Shown: piece after piece, positions 43,268 through 51,018 of the stretch
Numbering within the stretch: position 1 is the first letter of the stretch
How the letters are laid out: each line of letters starts with the position of its first letter
Source of the DNA: JALCLA01 sp965653565
Lineage (GTDB): Bacteria; Pseudomonadota; Gammaproteobacteria; Xanthomonadales; Xanthomonadaceae
DNA length: 56,289 bases
Assembly (NCBI GenBank): GCA_965653565.1
Contig: CBFHAI010000028.1
Span: 1 to 56,289, forward strand
Direction of reading: 5' to 3'
The notes under the pieces: model-generated
Database searches by the model: none
Told to the model about the DNA's origin: nothing
Seen by the model: only the letters and a program-made list of their open reading frames with translations
Program-made: the position numbers and the translations under genes

Positions 43268-43855
43268 TCAGCGTTTCGCTTCGCGGATCGCGATCGTGTC
43301 GCGGATGCCATTCTCGGCGAGCTGACGTTTCGCGGCATCGAGTTCGCGCGCGCTGGCGTAGGGGCCGAGCCGCACGCGATGCACCGCGGTGCCTTTGACT
43401 TCGCCGCTTTCGACGCGCGCCACCATGCCGAGCAGGGCCAGTCGCGCCTTCACCGCTTCGGCATCGCGTGCATCGCCGAAGGCGCCGGCCTGCAGCAGGA
43501 AACGTTCGCCGGCCGGTGTCTGCGCCGGCGTCGTTTCGCGCTTGGCCTGCTCGGCCAGTTCGCTGTCGGGGATGCGCACTTCGCGCTCGGCCAGGATGGT
43601 GTAGAAATCGAAATCCGATTTCGCCGGTCGCGCCGGTTCCGCGCGCTGCGCGACCGGCGGTTCGATTTCGCGCGGGGCCTGCGCCGCGGGATTCGGCCGC
43701 GGCGCCTCGCGGCTCTCGTGACCTTCGCGTATCAGCACGAACGCCGACAGGCCCAGGCCGAGTAGCACGCCCGCCAGCAGCCAGATCCACGCCGGCACGC
43801 CGCCGCTGGCGGTGCCGCCGCGCTTGGCCTGCGATTTTCCGCGTCGTGCGGCCAT
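43268..43855 (-). CDS. FtsN-like SPOR-domain protein
   Basis: 195 residues from ATG 43855. A basic cytoplasmic N terminus (MAARRGKSQAKRGG) precedes one membrane helix (about 21-43, VPAWIWLLAGVLLGLGLSAFVL), a proline-rich periplasmic linker and a C-terminal SPOR domain (about 118-193, ERFLLQAGAFGDARDAEAVKARLALLG ... VHRVRLGPYASARELDAAKRQL). SPOR domains bind denuded septal peptidoglycan. The start shares its A with the argS stop (TGATG), so the two genes are coupled, as in other gammaproteobacteria where this protein follows argS. The hslVU genes that often come next are missing here. Confidence 0.9.
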   Translation of the reverse strand: MAARRGKSQAKRGGTASGGVPAWIWLLAGVLLGLGLSAFVLIREGHESREAPRPNPAAQAPREIEPPVAQRAEPARPAKSDFDFYTILAEREVRIPDSELAEQAKRETTPAQTPAGERFLLQAGAFGDARDAEAVKARLALLGMVARVESGEVKGTAVHRVRLGPYASARELDAAKRQLAENGIRDTIAIREAKR

Positions 43856-45615
43856 CACATCGTCTCCGGAGCCGAGACGCCGAGCAGCTTCAGGCCGTTC
43901 GCCAGCACCTGCTTCACCGCCAGGCATAGACCCATGCGCGCGTTGCGCAGTTCCTCGTCCGGCACCAGGATCGGCACCGCGTTGTAGTAGCTGTGGAAGG
44001 TCGCAGCGAGTTCACGCAGATAGGTCGCCATGACCTGCGGCGCGCGGCCGAGCGCGGCGCCTTCGAGCGATTCGGGGAAGCGCATCAGTTCGGTGAGCAG
44101 TTCGTCTTCCTGCGGCTCGACCAATCGTGCGCGCGCGGCGTCGGCGCCGGTGCGGTTGAAGGTCCAGTGTTTTTCCGCCAGCTGGCGCATCAGCGCCGAA
44201 ACGCGCGCATGCGCGTACTGCACGTAGTACACCGGATTGTCGTTCGACTGGCTCTTGGCCAGATCCAGATCGAAATCCAGGTGCTGCTCGTTGCCGCGCA
44301 TCACGTAGAAGAAACGCGCCGCGTCGGTGCCCACTTCATCGCGCAACTCGCGCAAGGTGACGAAGCTGCCGGCGCGCGTCGACATCTGCACGCGCTCGGC
44401 GCCGTGATAAAGAATCGCGAATTGCACCAGCGGGATCTCGATGCGGTGCGGGTCGAGTCCCAGCCCGATTGCGGCGGCTTTCAAGCGCGCGATGTAGCCG
44501 TGATGGTCGGCGCCGAGCACATAGATCGCTCGCTCGAAACCGCGCTCGAACTTGCTCAGCAGATAACCCAGGTCGGACGCGAAATAGGTGTGCGCGCCGT
44601 TCTCGCGGATCACCACGCGATCCTTGTCGTCGCCGAAGGCGGTGGCGCGGAACCAGGTGGCACCGTCCTGTTCGAACAGATGGCCGTTGGCGCGCAGCGT
44701 TTCGATCGCGCGCGCGACGAAGCCTTCCGTCATCAGCGAACGTTCGGAGAAAAAATTGTCGTGCAGCACGCGGAACTGGCCGAGATCTTCGCGGATATCG
44801 GCCAGGCACCAGGTCAGGCCGGCGTCGAACACGCGGCGGTAGTCGACGTCGCCGAGCAGCGTCTTGGCGCGGCCGATCAGCGCATCGACGTGCACTTCCT
44901 TGTCGCCGCCCTGCGAGGCGTCCGCGGGCAGGCCGTCGGCCACTTCGATCGCGGTGCGGCGCAGGCGGTCGCCTTCTTTCGCGCGCAGTGCGCGCGCGAT
45001 GTCGACCACGTAGTCGCCCTTGTAGCCGTTGTCCGGGAAACGCACGCTCACGCCGCCCAGTTCCAGATAACGCAGCCACACCGACACCGCCAGGATGTCC
45101 ATCTGGCGGCCGGCGTCGTTGACGTAATACTCGCGCTGCACCTTGTGGCCGGCCGCTTCGAGCAGGTTGGCGAGCGAGGCGCCGTAGGCCGCGCCGCGGC
45201 CGTGGCCGACATGCAACGGGCCGTTCGGATTGGCCGAAACGAATTCCACCTGCAGCGATTCCCGCGATTCGGGCGGCTGGTGGCCGTAGCGGTCGCCCTG
45301 CTCGAACACGCGGCGCAGCGTGCCCAGCCGGCAAGCCTGATTGAGGTAGAAATTGATGAAGCCCGGCCCGGCCACTTCCACTTTCGCGATGTGCTGCGAA
45401 CGCGGCACCGCGGCGGCCAGCGCATCGGCCAGTTCGCGCGGCTTGCGGCCGGCGGCCTTGGCCAGCAGCAGGGCGACATTGGTGGCGTAGTCGCCGTGGT
45501 CGCGGCTCTTGGTGCGCTCGATGACGAAGGCCGGCTCGGCGTCGGCCGGCAACTTGCCGTCGCGCTTGAGATCGAGCAGTGCCTGTAGCACCAGTTCGCG
45601 TAGGTGGTCTTTCAC
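43855..45615 (-). CDS. argS: Arginyl-tRNA synthetase
   Basis: 586 residues, of normal length. The class I HIGH motif appears as HVGHGRGAAYG (about residue 127) after VEFVSANPNGPL. The KMSKS position is degenerate (RVQMSTRAGSFVTLREL), as is common in ArgS. The N-terminal Add-1 domain holds DYATNVALLLAK and GPGFINFYL; the C-terminal anticodon-binding DALR domain holds QYAHARVSALMRQL and ends NARMGLCLAVKQVLANGLKLLGVSAPE. It charges tRNA-Arg; one such tRNA is at the left end of the window. Confidence 0.97.
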   Translation of the reverse strand: MKDHLRELVLQALLDLKRDGKLPADAEPAFVIERTKSRDHGDYATNVALLLAKAAGRKPRELADALAAAVPRSQHIAKVEVAGPGFINFYLNQACRLGTLRRVFEQGDRYGHQPPESRESLQVEFVSANPNGPLHVGHGRGAAYGASLANLLEAAGHKVQREYYVNDAGRQMDILAVSVWLRYLELGGVSVRFPDNGYKGDYVVDIARALRAKEGDRLRRTAIEVADGLPADASQGGDKEVHVDALIGRAKTLLGDVDYRRVFDAGLTWCLADIREDLGQFRVLHDNFFSERSLMTEGFVARAIETLRANGHLFEQDGATWFRATAFGDDKDRVVIRENGAHTYFASDLGYLLSKFERGFERAIYVLGADHHGYIARLKAAAIGLGLDPHRIEIPLVQFAILYHGAERVQMSTRAGSFVTLRELRDEVGTDAARFFYVMRGNEQHLDFDLDLAKSQSNDNPVYYVQYAHARVSALMRQLAEKHWTFNRTGADAARARLVEPQEDELLTELMRFPESLEGAALGRAPQVMATYLRELAATFHSYYNAVPILVPDEELRNARMGLCLAVKQVLANGLKLLGVSAPETM

Positions 45616-45842
45616 GGTCGGATCTTGGATCGGGGAGGCATTGAAGGCCGGAACCGCTCATTGTAATGCAGGCGGGAAAAGCGGGCAGGAAAGCGCGCCG
45701 GCCGGCGCTTTTGCCGGCCCCGGGCCGCGGTCCGCCCGCTGCCGGGGCGCCCGGGCCGTCATCAAACCGCAATCGAGCGGTCATAACCTGCGTGGCGTCG
45801 CGGCACCTTCCGCCGCCTTGCGCCCCGATCGACGGAGTTCTC

Positions 45843-46622
45843 ATGTTCTGCCATCCCGCGTCCGCCCGACGGGCGCTCTGGCTCGGCCTGATGCTGGCCG
45901 CCAGTGCCCTGCCGGTGGCGGCCCAATCCGATGCCGACGCGCTCTCGAAGGGCCTGATCCGCCTGCGCGGCGAGGTCGAACAGCTCAACACCGAACTCGA
46001 ACTGCTGCGCGAGGAACAGCGCACCACGCTGGCCGCGCTCACCGCGCAGCGCGCCGAACTGGCCGGCACCGCCGAGCGTCAGCAGCTGGCGCTGCGCGAG
46101 GCGCGCCAGAAGCTCGACGCCCAGCAGGCCGAAGTGGCCGACGCCGGCGTCACCGGCGAGGCGCTCAAGCCGGTGCTGCTCAACGCCGTGGCCGCGCTCG
46201 ACGCGCAGATCCGCGCCGGCCTGCCGTTCAAAGTGGAAGAACGCCTGGCCGAACTGGCCGCTTTCCGCACCCAGCTCGAGAACGGCAGCCTGCCGCCGCA
46301 GCGCGCCGTCAATCGGCTGTGGGCGTTCTACGAAGACGAATTCCGCCTCACCCGCGAGAACGGCCTGTACGCGCAGACGATCGCGCTGGGCGACGAACGG
46401 GTGCTGGCCGATGTCGCCAAGCTCGGCAACATGGCGATGTATTTCCGCACCCAGGACGACCGCATCGGCTACGCACAACGCGTCGGCGACGGCTGGCAAT
46501 TCGTCGAAATCGTCGAGGAAGCGCCGCGGGCACAGGTCGTGGCGCTGTTCGATTCGCTCGGCAAGCAGATCCGCCAGGGCTATTTCGAACTTCCGCTGGC
46601 CGCCGTCGGAGCCACCCGATGA
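45843..46622 (+). CDS. DUF3450-type periplasmic coiled-coil protein
   Basis: 259 residues. The signal peptide ends near residue 28 (SALPVAAQ). A long coiled coil (about 40-110, rich in Glu/Leu/Arg heptads) is followed by the DUF3450 core: LPFKVEERLAELAAF, RAVNRLWAFYEDEFRLTRENGLYAQTI and MYFRTQDDRIGYAQRVGDGWQFV. In Vibrio and Shewanella, genes of this type open TonB2-like clusters and the products are thought to sit in the periplasm with the ExbB-like TtpC. Here too it is the first gene of such a cluster and overlaps the next start by ATGA. Confidence 0.85.
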   Translation: MFCHPASARRALWLGLMLAASALPVAAQSDADALSKGLIRLRGEVEQLNTELELLREEQRTTLAALTAQRAELAGTAERQQLALREARQKLDAQQAEVADAGVTGEALKPVLLNAVAALDAQIRAGLPFKVEERLAELAAFRTQLENGSLPPQRAVNRLWAFYEDEFRLTRENGLYAQTIALGDERVLADVAKLGNMAMYFRTQDDRIGYAQRVGDGWQFVEIVEEAPRAQVVALFDSLGKQIRQGYFELPLAAVGATR

Positions 46623-48034
46623 ACCGTCTCGCTTTCATCGCCGCGGTGCTCGCCACCTGCTTTGCCTGCAACGCCACGGCGCAAACGCCCGCGCCGCAGA
46701 CGCCGGCCCCGGCTGCGGCGGCCGCACCCGCGCCGACGGTGTCGCTCGACCAGGCCTACAAGAAGGAATACGCCTTCCTCGAATCGCAGAAACGCGAGCT
46801 CGCGGCCCGCATTGCCGAAGTGCGCAAGCAGTTCGACACCGATCGCGCCCGGCTCGATGGCGAAGTCGGCCAGCTCGAAAACGCCGCGCTCGCGGCACGC
46901 TCGCAGACCGAAGCGCTCAACGACGAACTGGTGCGCGCCGAACAGGCCGCGCAGTCGAGCGCCGACAACGCCGACATGCTCACCAGCACCTTCGACCAGG
47001 CGCGCGCCACGCTCGCATCGTTCGGCGACGAAACGCTCGCCTCGGATGCTTATGCTGCGCAGGACGAAGCGGCCAGGCTGGTCACGCTGTTCGACGCGGC
47101 CGCGCGCAAGCTCGCCGAATTGGGCCAGATCCGCCGCGAAACCGGCCGATTCTTCCTCGCCAACGGCACCGAAGTGGAAGGCACCGTGGTGCGCTACGGC
47201 AATGTCGCGGCGTTCGGCGTCAGCCCGCAGGGCAGCGGCGCGCTGGCGCCCGCCGGCGGCGGCCGCTTCAAATTGTGGAACGCGCCGGCCGAACCCACCG
47301 CCACCGCCCTCGCGCAGGGCCAGCAACCGGCCACGCTGCAGGCCTATCTGTTCGAAAACACCAGCGTCGCCGCGATGGAGCCCGAGCAGAAAACCTTCTG
47401 GGGCGAAATGGAAAAGGGCGGCGTGATCGGCTACGTGATCATGATCCTCGGTGCCGTCGCGCTCGCGCTGGTCGCGTTGCGCGCCGTGTTCCTGCAGCGC
47501 GCCGGCGCCAGCATCACGCGCATCATGGATTCGGTGGCCCCGCACGTACGCGCCCACCGCATCGACGATGCGATCGCCGCCGCCAAGCGCTTCAAGGGTT
47601 CGGCCGCGCGCGTCGTCACTGCGGCACTGCGCAATCTCGATCGCGATCGCGAACATCTGGAAGACATCGTCTCCGAATCGATCCTGCACGAGTCCAGCCA
47701 TCTGAATCGCTTCGCCGGCATCATCACGATGATCGCCGCGGTGGCACCGCTGCTCGGCCTGCTGGGCACCGTCACCGGCATGATCCAGACCTTCGATGTG
47801 ATCACCGAATTCGGCACCTCGGATCCGAAGCTGCTGTCGGGCGGCATCGCGACGGCGCTCGTCACCACCGAGCAGGGCCTGATCGTCGCGATTCCGTGCC
47901 TGCTGCTCGGCAATCTGCTGGGCGGCTGGGCCGAGCGCATCAAGGACGACATGGAAAAGGCCGCGCTCAAGGTGATCAACCTGTACCAGGACGTGCGCCT
48001 GAAATCGGCGGCGCCGGCCAAGGCCGCGGCCTGA
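46619..48034 (+). CDS. Large MotA/TolQ/ExbB proton-channel protein (TtpC-like)
   Basis: 471 residues. The signal peptide ends near residue 21. A periplasmic region of about 240 residues with coiled coil (DQAYKKEYAFLESQKRELAARIAEVRKQ is its start in outline) precedes three membrane segments at about 269-290, 365-388 and 411-432. The channel core reads IAAVAPLLGLLGTVTGMIQTF and SGGIATALVTTEQGLIVAIP, the MotA/TolQ/ExbB signature. The long periplasmic N terminus separates it from ordinary ExbB and matches TtpC, which is needed for TonB2 function in Vibrio. It probably forms or controls the proton channel with ExbB and ExbD encoded next. Confidence 0.88.
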   Translation: MNRLAFIAAVLATCFACNATAQTPAPQTPAPAAAAAPAPTVSLDQAYKKEYAFLESQKRELAARIAEVRKQFDTDRARLDGEVGQLENAALAARSQTEALNDELVRAEQAAQSSADNADMLTSTFDQARATLASFGDETLASDAYAAQDEAARLVTLFDAAARKLAELGQIRRETGRFFLANGTEVEGTVVRYGNVAAFGVSPQGSGALAPAGGGRFKLWNAPAEPTATALAQGQQPATLQAYLFENTSVAAMEPEQKTFWGEMEKGGVIGYVIMILGAVALALVALRAVFLQRAGASITRIMDSVAPHVRAHRIDDAIAAAKRFKGSAARVVTAALRNLDRDREHLEDIVSESILHESSHLNRFAGIITMIAAVAPLLGLLGTVTGMIQTFDVITEFGTSDPKLLSGGIATALVTTEQGLIVAIPCLLLGNLLGGWAERIKDDMEKAALKVINLYQDVRLKSAAPAKAAA

Positions 48035-48060
48035 TCCGCGGTCCGCTCGACCACTCCGCC

Positions 48061-48723
48061 ATGCTTTCGCGATTCAACAATGCCGACAGCGCCGGAGGCC
48101 TGGCCGATGCGCTGGGCTTCTACATGCAGGCCGGCGGCTTCGTCATGCCGCCGCTGGTGCTGGTGACGATCGTGCTGTGGTTCGCGATCGGCGCGCGCTG
48201 GGCGCTGCTGCAGCGCGGCAGCAAGAAGAACGTGCGCGTACTGCTCAAGCGTTATGCCGATGGCCGCGCGAAAGCGCCCGACGGCATCGTCGACGAAGCG
48301 ATCCAGCGCGGTCTGGCGTTGCAGCGCGCCGACAAACCTTTCCTGCGCCGCTATCTCGACGACGCCTTCGCCGACTACGAAGCCCGCCTGAAACGCTACG
48401 GCACCACGATCACCACGCTGGTCGGTATCGCACCGCTGCTCGGCCTGCTGGGCACCGTCACCGGCATGATCGAAACCTTCGAATCGCTCGGCGACATGAC
48501 GCTGTTCTCGCAGTCGGGCGGCATCGCCGCCGGCATCGCGACGGCGCTGTTCACCACGCAGATGGGACTGGTCGTCGCGGTGCCCGGCGTGATCGTCAAA
48601 TCGCTGCTCGATCGGCGCCAGCAGCAGATCGAATTCGATCTGGCGCAGATCAAGGACATCCTCGTCAGCACGCCGATCGAAGGCACTCCCATTGCAAGCC
48701 GTCCGCTCGAGGCCAAAGGCTAA
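48061..48723 (+). CDS. exbB: Biopolymer transport protein ExbB
   Basis: 220 residues. TM1 is near residues 24-45 (GGFVMPPLVLVTIVLWFAIG). The conserved block IAPLLGLLGTVTGMIETF and GGIAAGIATALFTTQMGLVVAVPGVIV forms TM2 and TM3. This is the short, standard ExbB, whose pentamer forms a proton channel with ExbD in the inner membrane. It lies 26 bases after the TtpC-like gene and 3 bases before exbD. Confidence 0.92.
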   Translation: MLSRFNNADSAGGLADALGFYMQAGGFVMPPLVLVTIVLWFAIGARWALLQRGSKKNVRVLLKRYADGRAKAPDGIVDEAIQRGLALQRADKPFLRRYLDDAFADYEARLKRYGTTITTLVGIAPLLGLLGTVTGMIETFESLGDMTLFSQSGGIAAGIATALFTTQMGLVVAVPGVIVKSLLDRRQQQIEFDLAQIKDILVSTPIEGTPIASRPLEAKG

Positions 48724-48726
48724 GCC

Positions 48727-49140
48727 ATGTTGCGTCGTCGCGAACCCAAATCCAACGAAGCCGTCGTCGATCTGACACCGATGATCGACATGACCTTCAT
48801 CCTGCTCATCTTCTTCATGGTGTCGACCACCTTCGTGAAGGATATGAAGATCGACATCAATCGCCCCGGCGCGCAGTCGCAGCAGGCCGCGTCGACCAAG
48901 GCCGTACGCCTGTACATCGATCGCCAGGGCGAGGTCTATCTCGAAGGCGAGTCGATCCGCAGCTGGGTGATCCAGAGCCGCGTGCGCGATCTGATCAAGG
49001 GCATGACGCAAAAATCGGTGCTGGTCGTCACCGACGAAAGCGTGCCCTCGCAAAAACTCATCGAAGTGATCGACCAGGCCCGTCTGGCCGGCGCCGAAGA
49101 CGTCGGCGTGGCCACCGTCGCCGAAGCCGGCGAGGGCTGA
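48727..49140 (+). CDS. exbD: Biopolymer transport protein ExbD
   Basis: 137 residues. Short cytoplasmic N terminus (MLRRREPKSNEAVVDLTPMIDMTFILLIFFMVSTTFV in outline), with the essential membrane aspartate in LTPMIDMTF. The periplasmic domain holds VRLYIDRQGEVYLEG and VLVVTDESVPSQKLIEVIDQARLAGAEDVGVAT, as in ExbD/TolR. It works with ExbB to harvest the proton gradient for TonB. Three bases separate it from both neighbours. Confidence 0.93.
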   Translation: MLRRREPKSNEAVVDLTPMIDMTFILLIFFMVSTTFVKDMKIDINRPGAQSQQAASTKAVRLYIDRQGEVYLEGESIRSWVIQSRVRDLIKGMTQKSVLVVTDESVPSQKLIEVIDQARLAGAEDVGVATVAEAGEG

Positions 49141-49143
49141 GCG

Positions 49144-49773
49144 ATGCGCATCGATCGCCCACTGCTGTACGGCCTGGTCGCCGCGACCGCGGGCACGGTC
49201 TTGGTGCTGGCGTTGGTGATCCTGATGAACCGCCAGTTCAATCGTCCGCAAGGCGACGATGCGATCGCAGTCACCAACTTCGACGTGGTGAAAAAAGAGA
49301 AGCCGCCGGCGCAGGAACAGGTTCGTCGCCGCGAACCGCCGAAGCGCCGCCAGACGCGCACCGCGCCGGCGCCGATGGTCGGCCTCGATTCGGGCCTGGC
49401 CGGTCTCGACTTCGGCCTGCCGCAGTTCGATTCGAACGAACTGGATCTGGGCGATTCCTTGCTCGGCGACGACAAGGACGTGGTGATGACCGACGACAGC
49501 GTCGACGTGCCGCCGCGACCGCTGCTGCAAACGCCGATGCAGTATCCGGCGCGCGCGAAAGCCGGCGGCGTCACCGGCTACGTGATCCTGAGTCTGCTGA
49601 TCGGACCGACCGGCCAGGTCGAGAAAGTGAAGGTGCTCGAGGCGCAGCCGGCCGGTGTGTTCGACGAGGTCGCCGCCGCCGGCGTGCAGACCTGGAAGTT
49701 CGAACCGGCGAGCTACAAGGGCGAGAACGTGCGCGTGTGGGCGACGCAGAAAGTGCGGTTCGATCTGTCGTGA
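49144..49773 (+). CDS. tonB: TonB-family energy transducer
   Basis: 209 residues. One N-terminal membrane helix (about 9-28), a short proline/lysine/arginine-rich linker (KKEKPPAQEQVRRREPPKRRQ), an acidic stretch and a C-terminal TonB domain (about 130-209: PMQYPARAKAGGVTGYVILSLLIGPTGQVEKVKVLEAQPAGVFDEVAAAGVQTWKFEPA in outline). The linker is shorter than in E. coli TonB, as in the TonB2 type. It carries energy from ExbBD to outer-membrane receptors; the receptor gene is two genes downstream. Confidence 0.9.
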   Translation: MRIDRPLLYGLVAATAGTVLVLALVILMNRQFNRPQGDDAIAVTNFDVVKKEKPPAQEQVRRREPPKRRQTRTAPAPMVGLDSGLAGLDFGLPQFDSNELDLGDSLLGDDKDVVMTDDSVDVPPRPLLQTPMQYPARAKAGGVTGYVILSLLIGPTGQVEKVKVLEAQPAGVFDEVAAAGVQTWKFEPASYKGENVRVWATQKVRFDLS

Positions 49774-49775
49774 GC

Positions 49776-50948
49776 ATGCCTTCTCTCCATCGTTCGATGA
49801 ACCTGGCGGCGCGCGCTGCGATCGTCGTGCTGCTCGCGCTGTTCGCGCTGCCGGCGGGCGCGAAAGAGGCCGACGACGAGGTCGACTACGTCGCGCTCGG
49901 CGCGCAGCTGGTACGTGACGGCAACTACGAGCGCGCCGCCGAGATGCTCAAGAAAGTCGATGCATCGGCCGAAGGCATCGACCTGATCACCTTCCACACC
50001 GCGCGCGGCATGGTGGCGCTCGAACAGCAGGACCAGGAAGCCGCCGCACAGGCGTTCACTGAAGCCATCGCCGCCGGCCAGACCGATCCGCTGATTCATC
50101 TGTATCGCGCGCAGGCTTATTTCGGCCTGGAGAAATATTCCGACGCGGTGCGTGCGCTCGACGCCGCCGGCGACGCAGTGAATGCGATCTCGGGCGCATG
50201 GATGATGCGTGCGCATGCGCAGTGGATGCAGGGCGAACGCCAGGCCGCGCTCGACACGCTGACGCGCGCCTCGGCGCAGTTTCCCGGCAACACCGGCTTC
50301 CTGCGCCGGCAGGTGTTCTATCTGATCGACGCCGGCCTGCATCAGGAAGCGGCTGCACTGGGCCGCGACTATCTCGCGCGCGCCGAACCGAAGGCCGGCG
50401 ACTATGCCGCGATCGGCACCGCGCTGCGCCAGAGCAAAAGTTACGACGAAGCGCTGGGCTTCCTCGAACGCGCACATCTGCTGTTTCCCGACGATGCGCA
50501 GGTCGCCAAGGCGCTGGCACAGACCTGGCTCGAACGCGGCGACACGCTCGCGGCCGCCGAAATCCTCGCGGTGCAGGCCGAGCGCGATCCGGCGCTGATG
50601 CCCGAAGCGGCCGAACTGTTCCGTCGTGCCGGCCACGCGGTGCGTGCGCTATCGCTCAACACGCGCATTGCCGATCAACCGCGCAAGCTGAAGCAGCGCG
50701 TCGGCATCCTCGTGCAGCTGCGGCGTTACGAACAGGTCGCCGGCATGCAGGACGCGCTCTATCGCGTCGGCCTGTTCGATGACGAAGACGTGCGCTATGC
50801 GCTGGCCTACGCCCAATTCAAGGGCGGCGATTTCGATGCCGCCGAACAGCATCTGGCCGCGCTCAAGCGCCCGGAATTGTTCCGCAAGGCCACCGAGCTG
50901 CGCCGCCTGATGCAGGACTGCGCGCCGGCGCGGTGGACCTGCGGCTGA
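49776..50948 (+). CDS. Exported TPR-repeat protein of the TonB cluster
   Basis: 390 residues from ATG 49776; GTG 49770, which overlaps the tonB stop, and ATG 49797 are in-frame alternatives. The signal peptide ends at LPAGAKEA. The mature part is a chain of helical repeats of about 34 residues, for example YVALGAQLVRDGNYERAAEMLKK, HLYRAQAYFGLEKYSDAVRALDAA and TALRQSKSYDEALGFLERAHLLFPDD. TPR proteins occupy this position in TonB2/TtpC clusters and probably act as periplasmic scaffolds. Two cysteines near the C terminus could form a disulfide. Confidence 0.87.
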   Translation: MPSLHRSMNLAARAAIVVLLALFALPAGAKEADDEVDYVALGAQLVRDGNYERAAEMLKKVDASAEGIDLITFHTARGMVALEQQDQEAAAQAFTEAIAAGQTDPLIHLYRAQAYFGLEKYSDAVRALDAAGDAVNAISGAWMMRAHAQWMQGERQAALDTLTRASAQFPGNTGFLRRQVFYLIDAGLHQEAAALGRDYLARAEPKAGDYAAIGTALRQSKSYDEALGFLERAHLLFPDDAQVAKALAQTWLERGDTLAAAEILAVQAERDPALMPEAAELFRRAGHAVRALSLNTRIADQPRKLKQRVGILVQLRRYEQVAGMQDALYRVGLFDDEDVRYALAYAQFKGGDFDAAEQHLAALKRPELFRKATELRRLMQDCAPARWTCG

Positions 50949-51018
50949 CACGGACCACCGCAGGCTGACGCGCGAACCGCGTTCGGCGTCGCCTGCGCCA
51001 ACCAATCGAACGGACGTC

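Noticed and set aside
45690..45712. Terminator-like hairpin AAAGCGC/GCGCTTT between argS and the DUF3450 gene
   Set aside because: It lies between divergent gene starts, where no transcript should end. More likely chance in GC-rich sequence or part of a promoter region.
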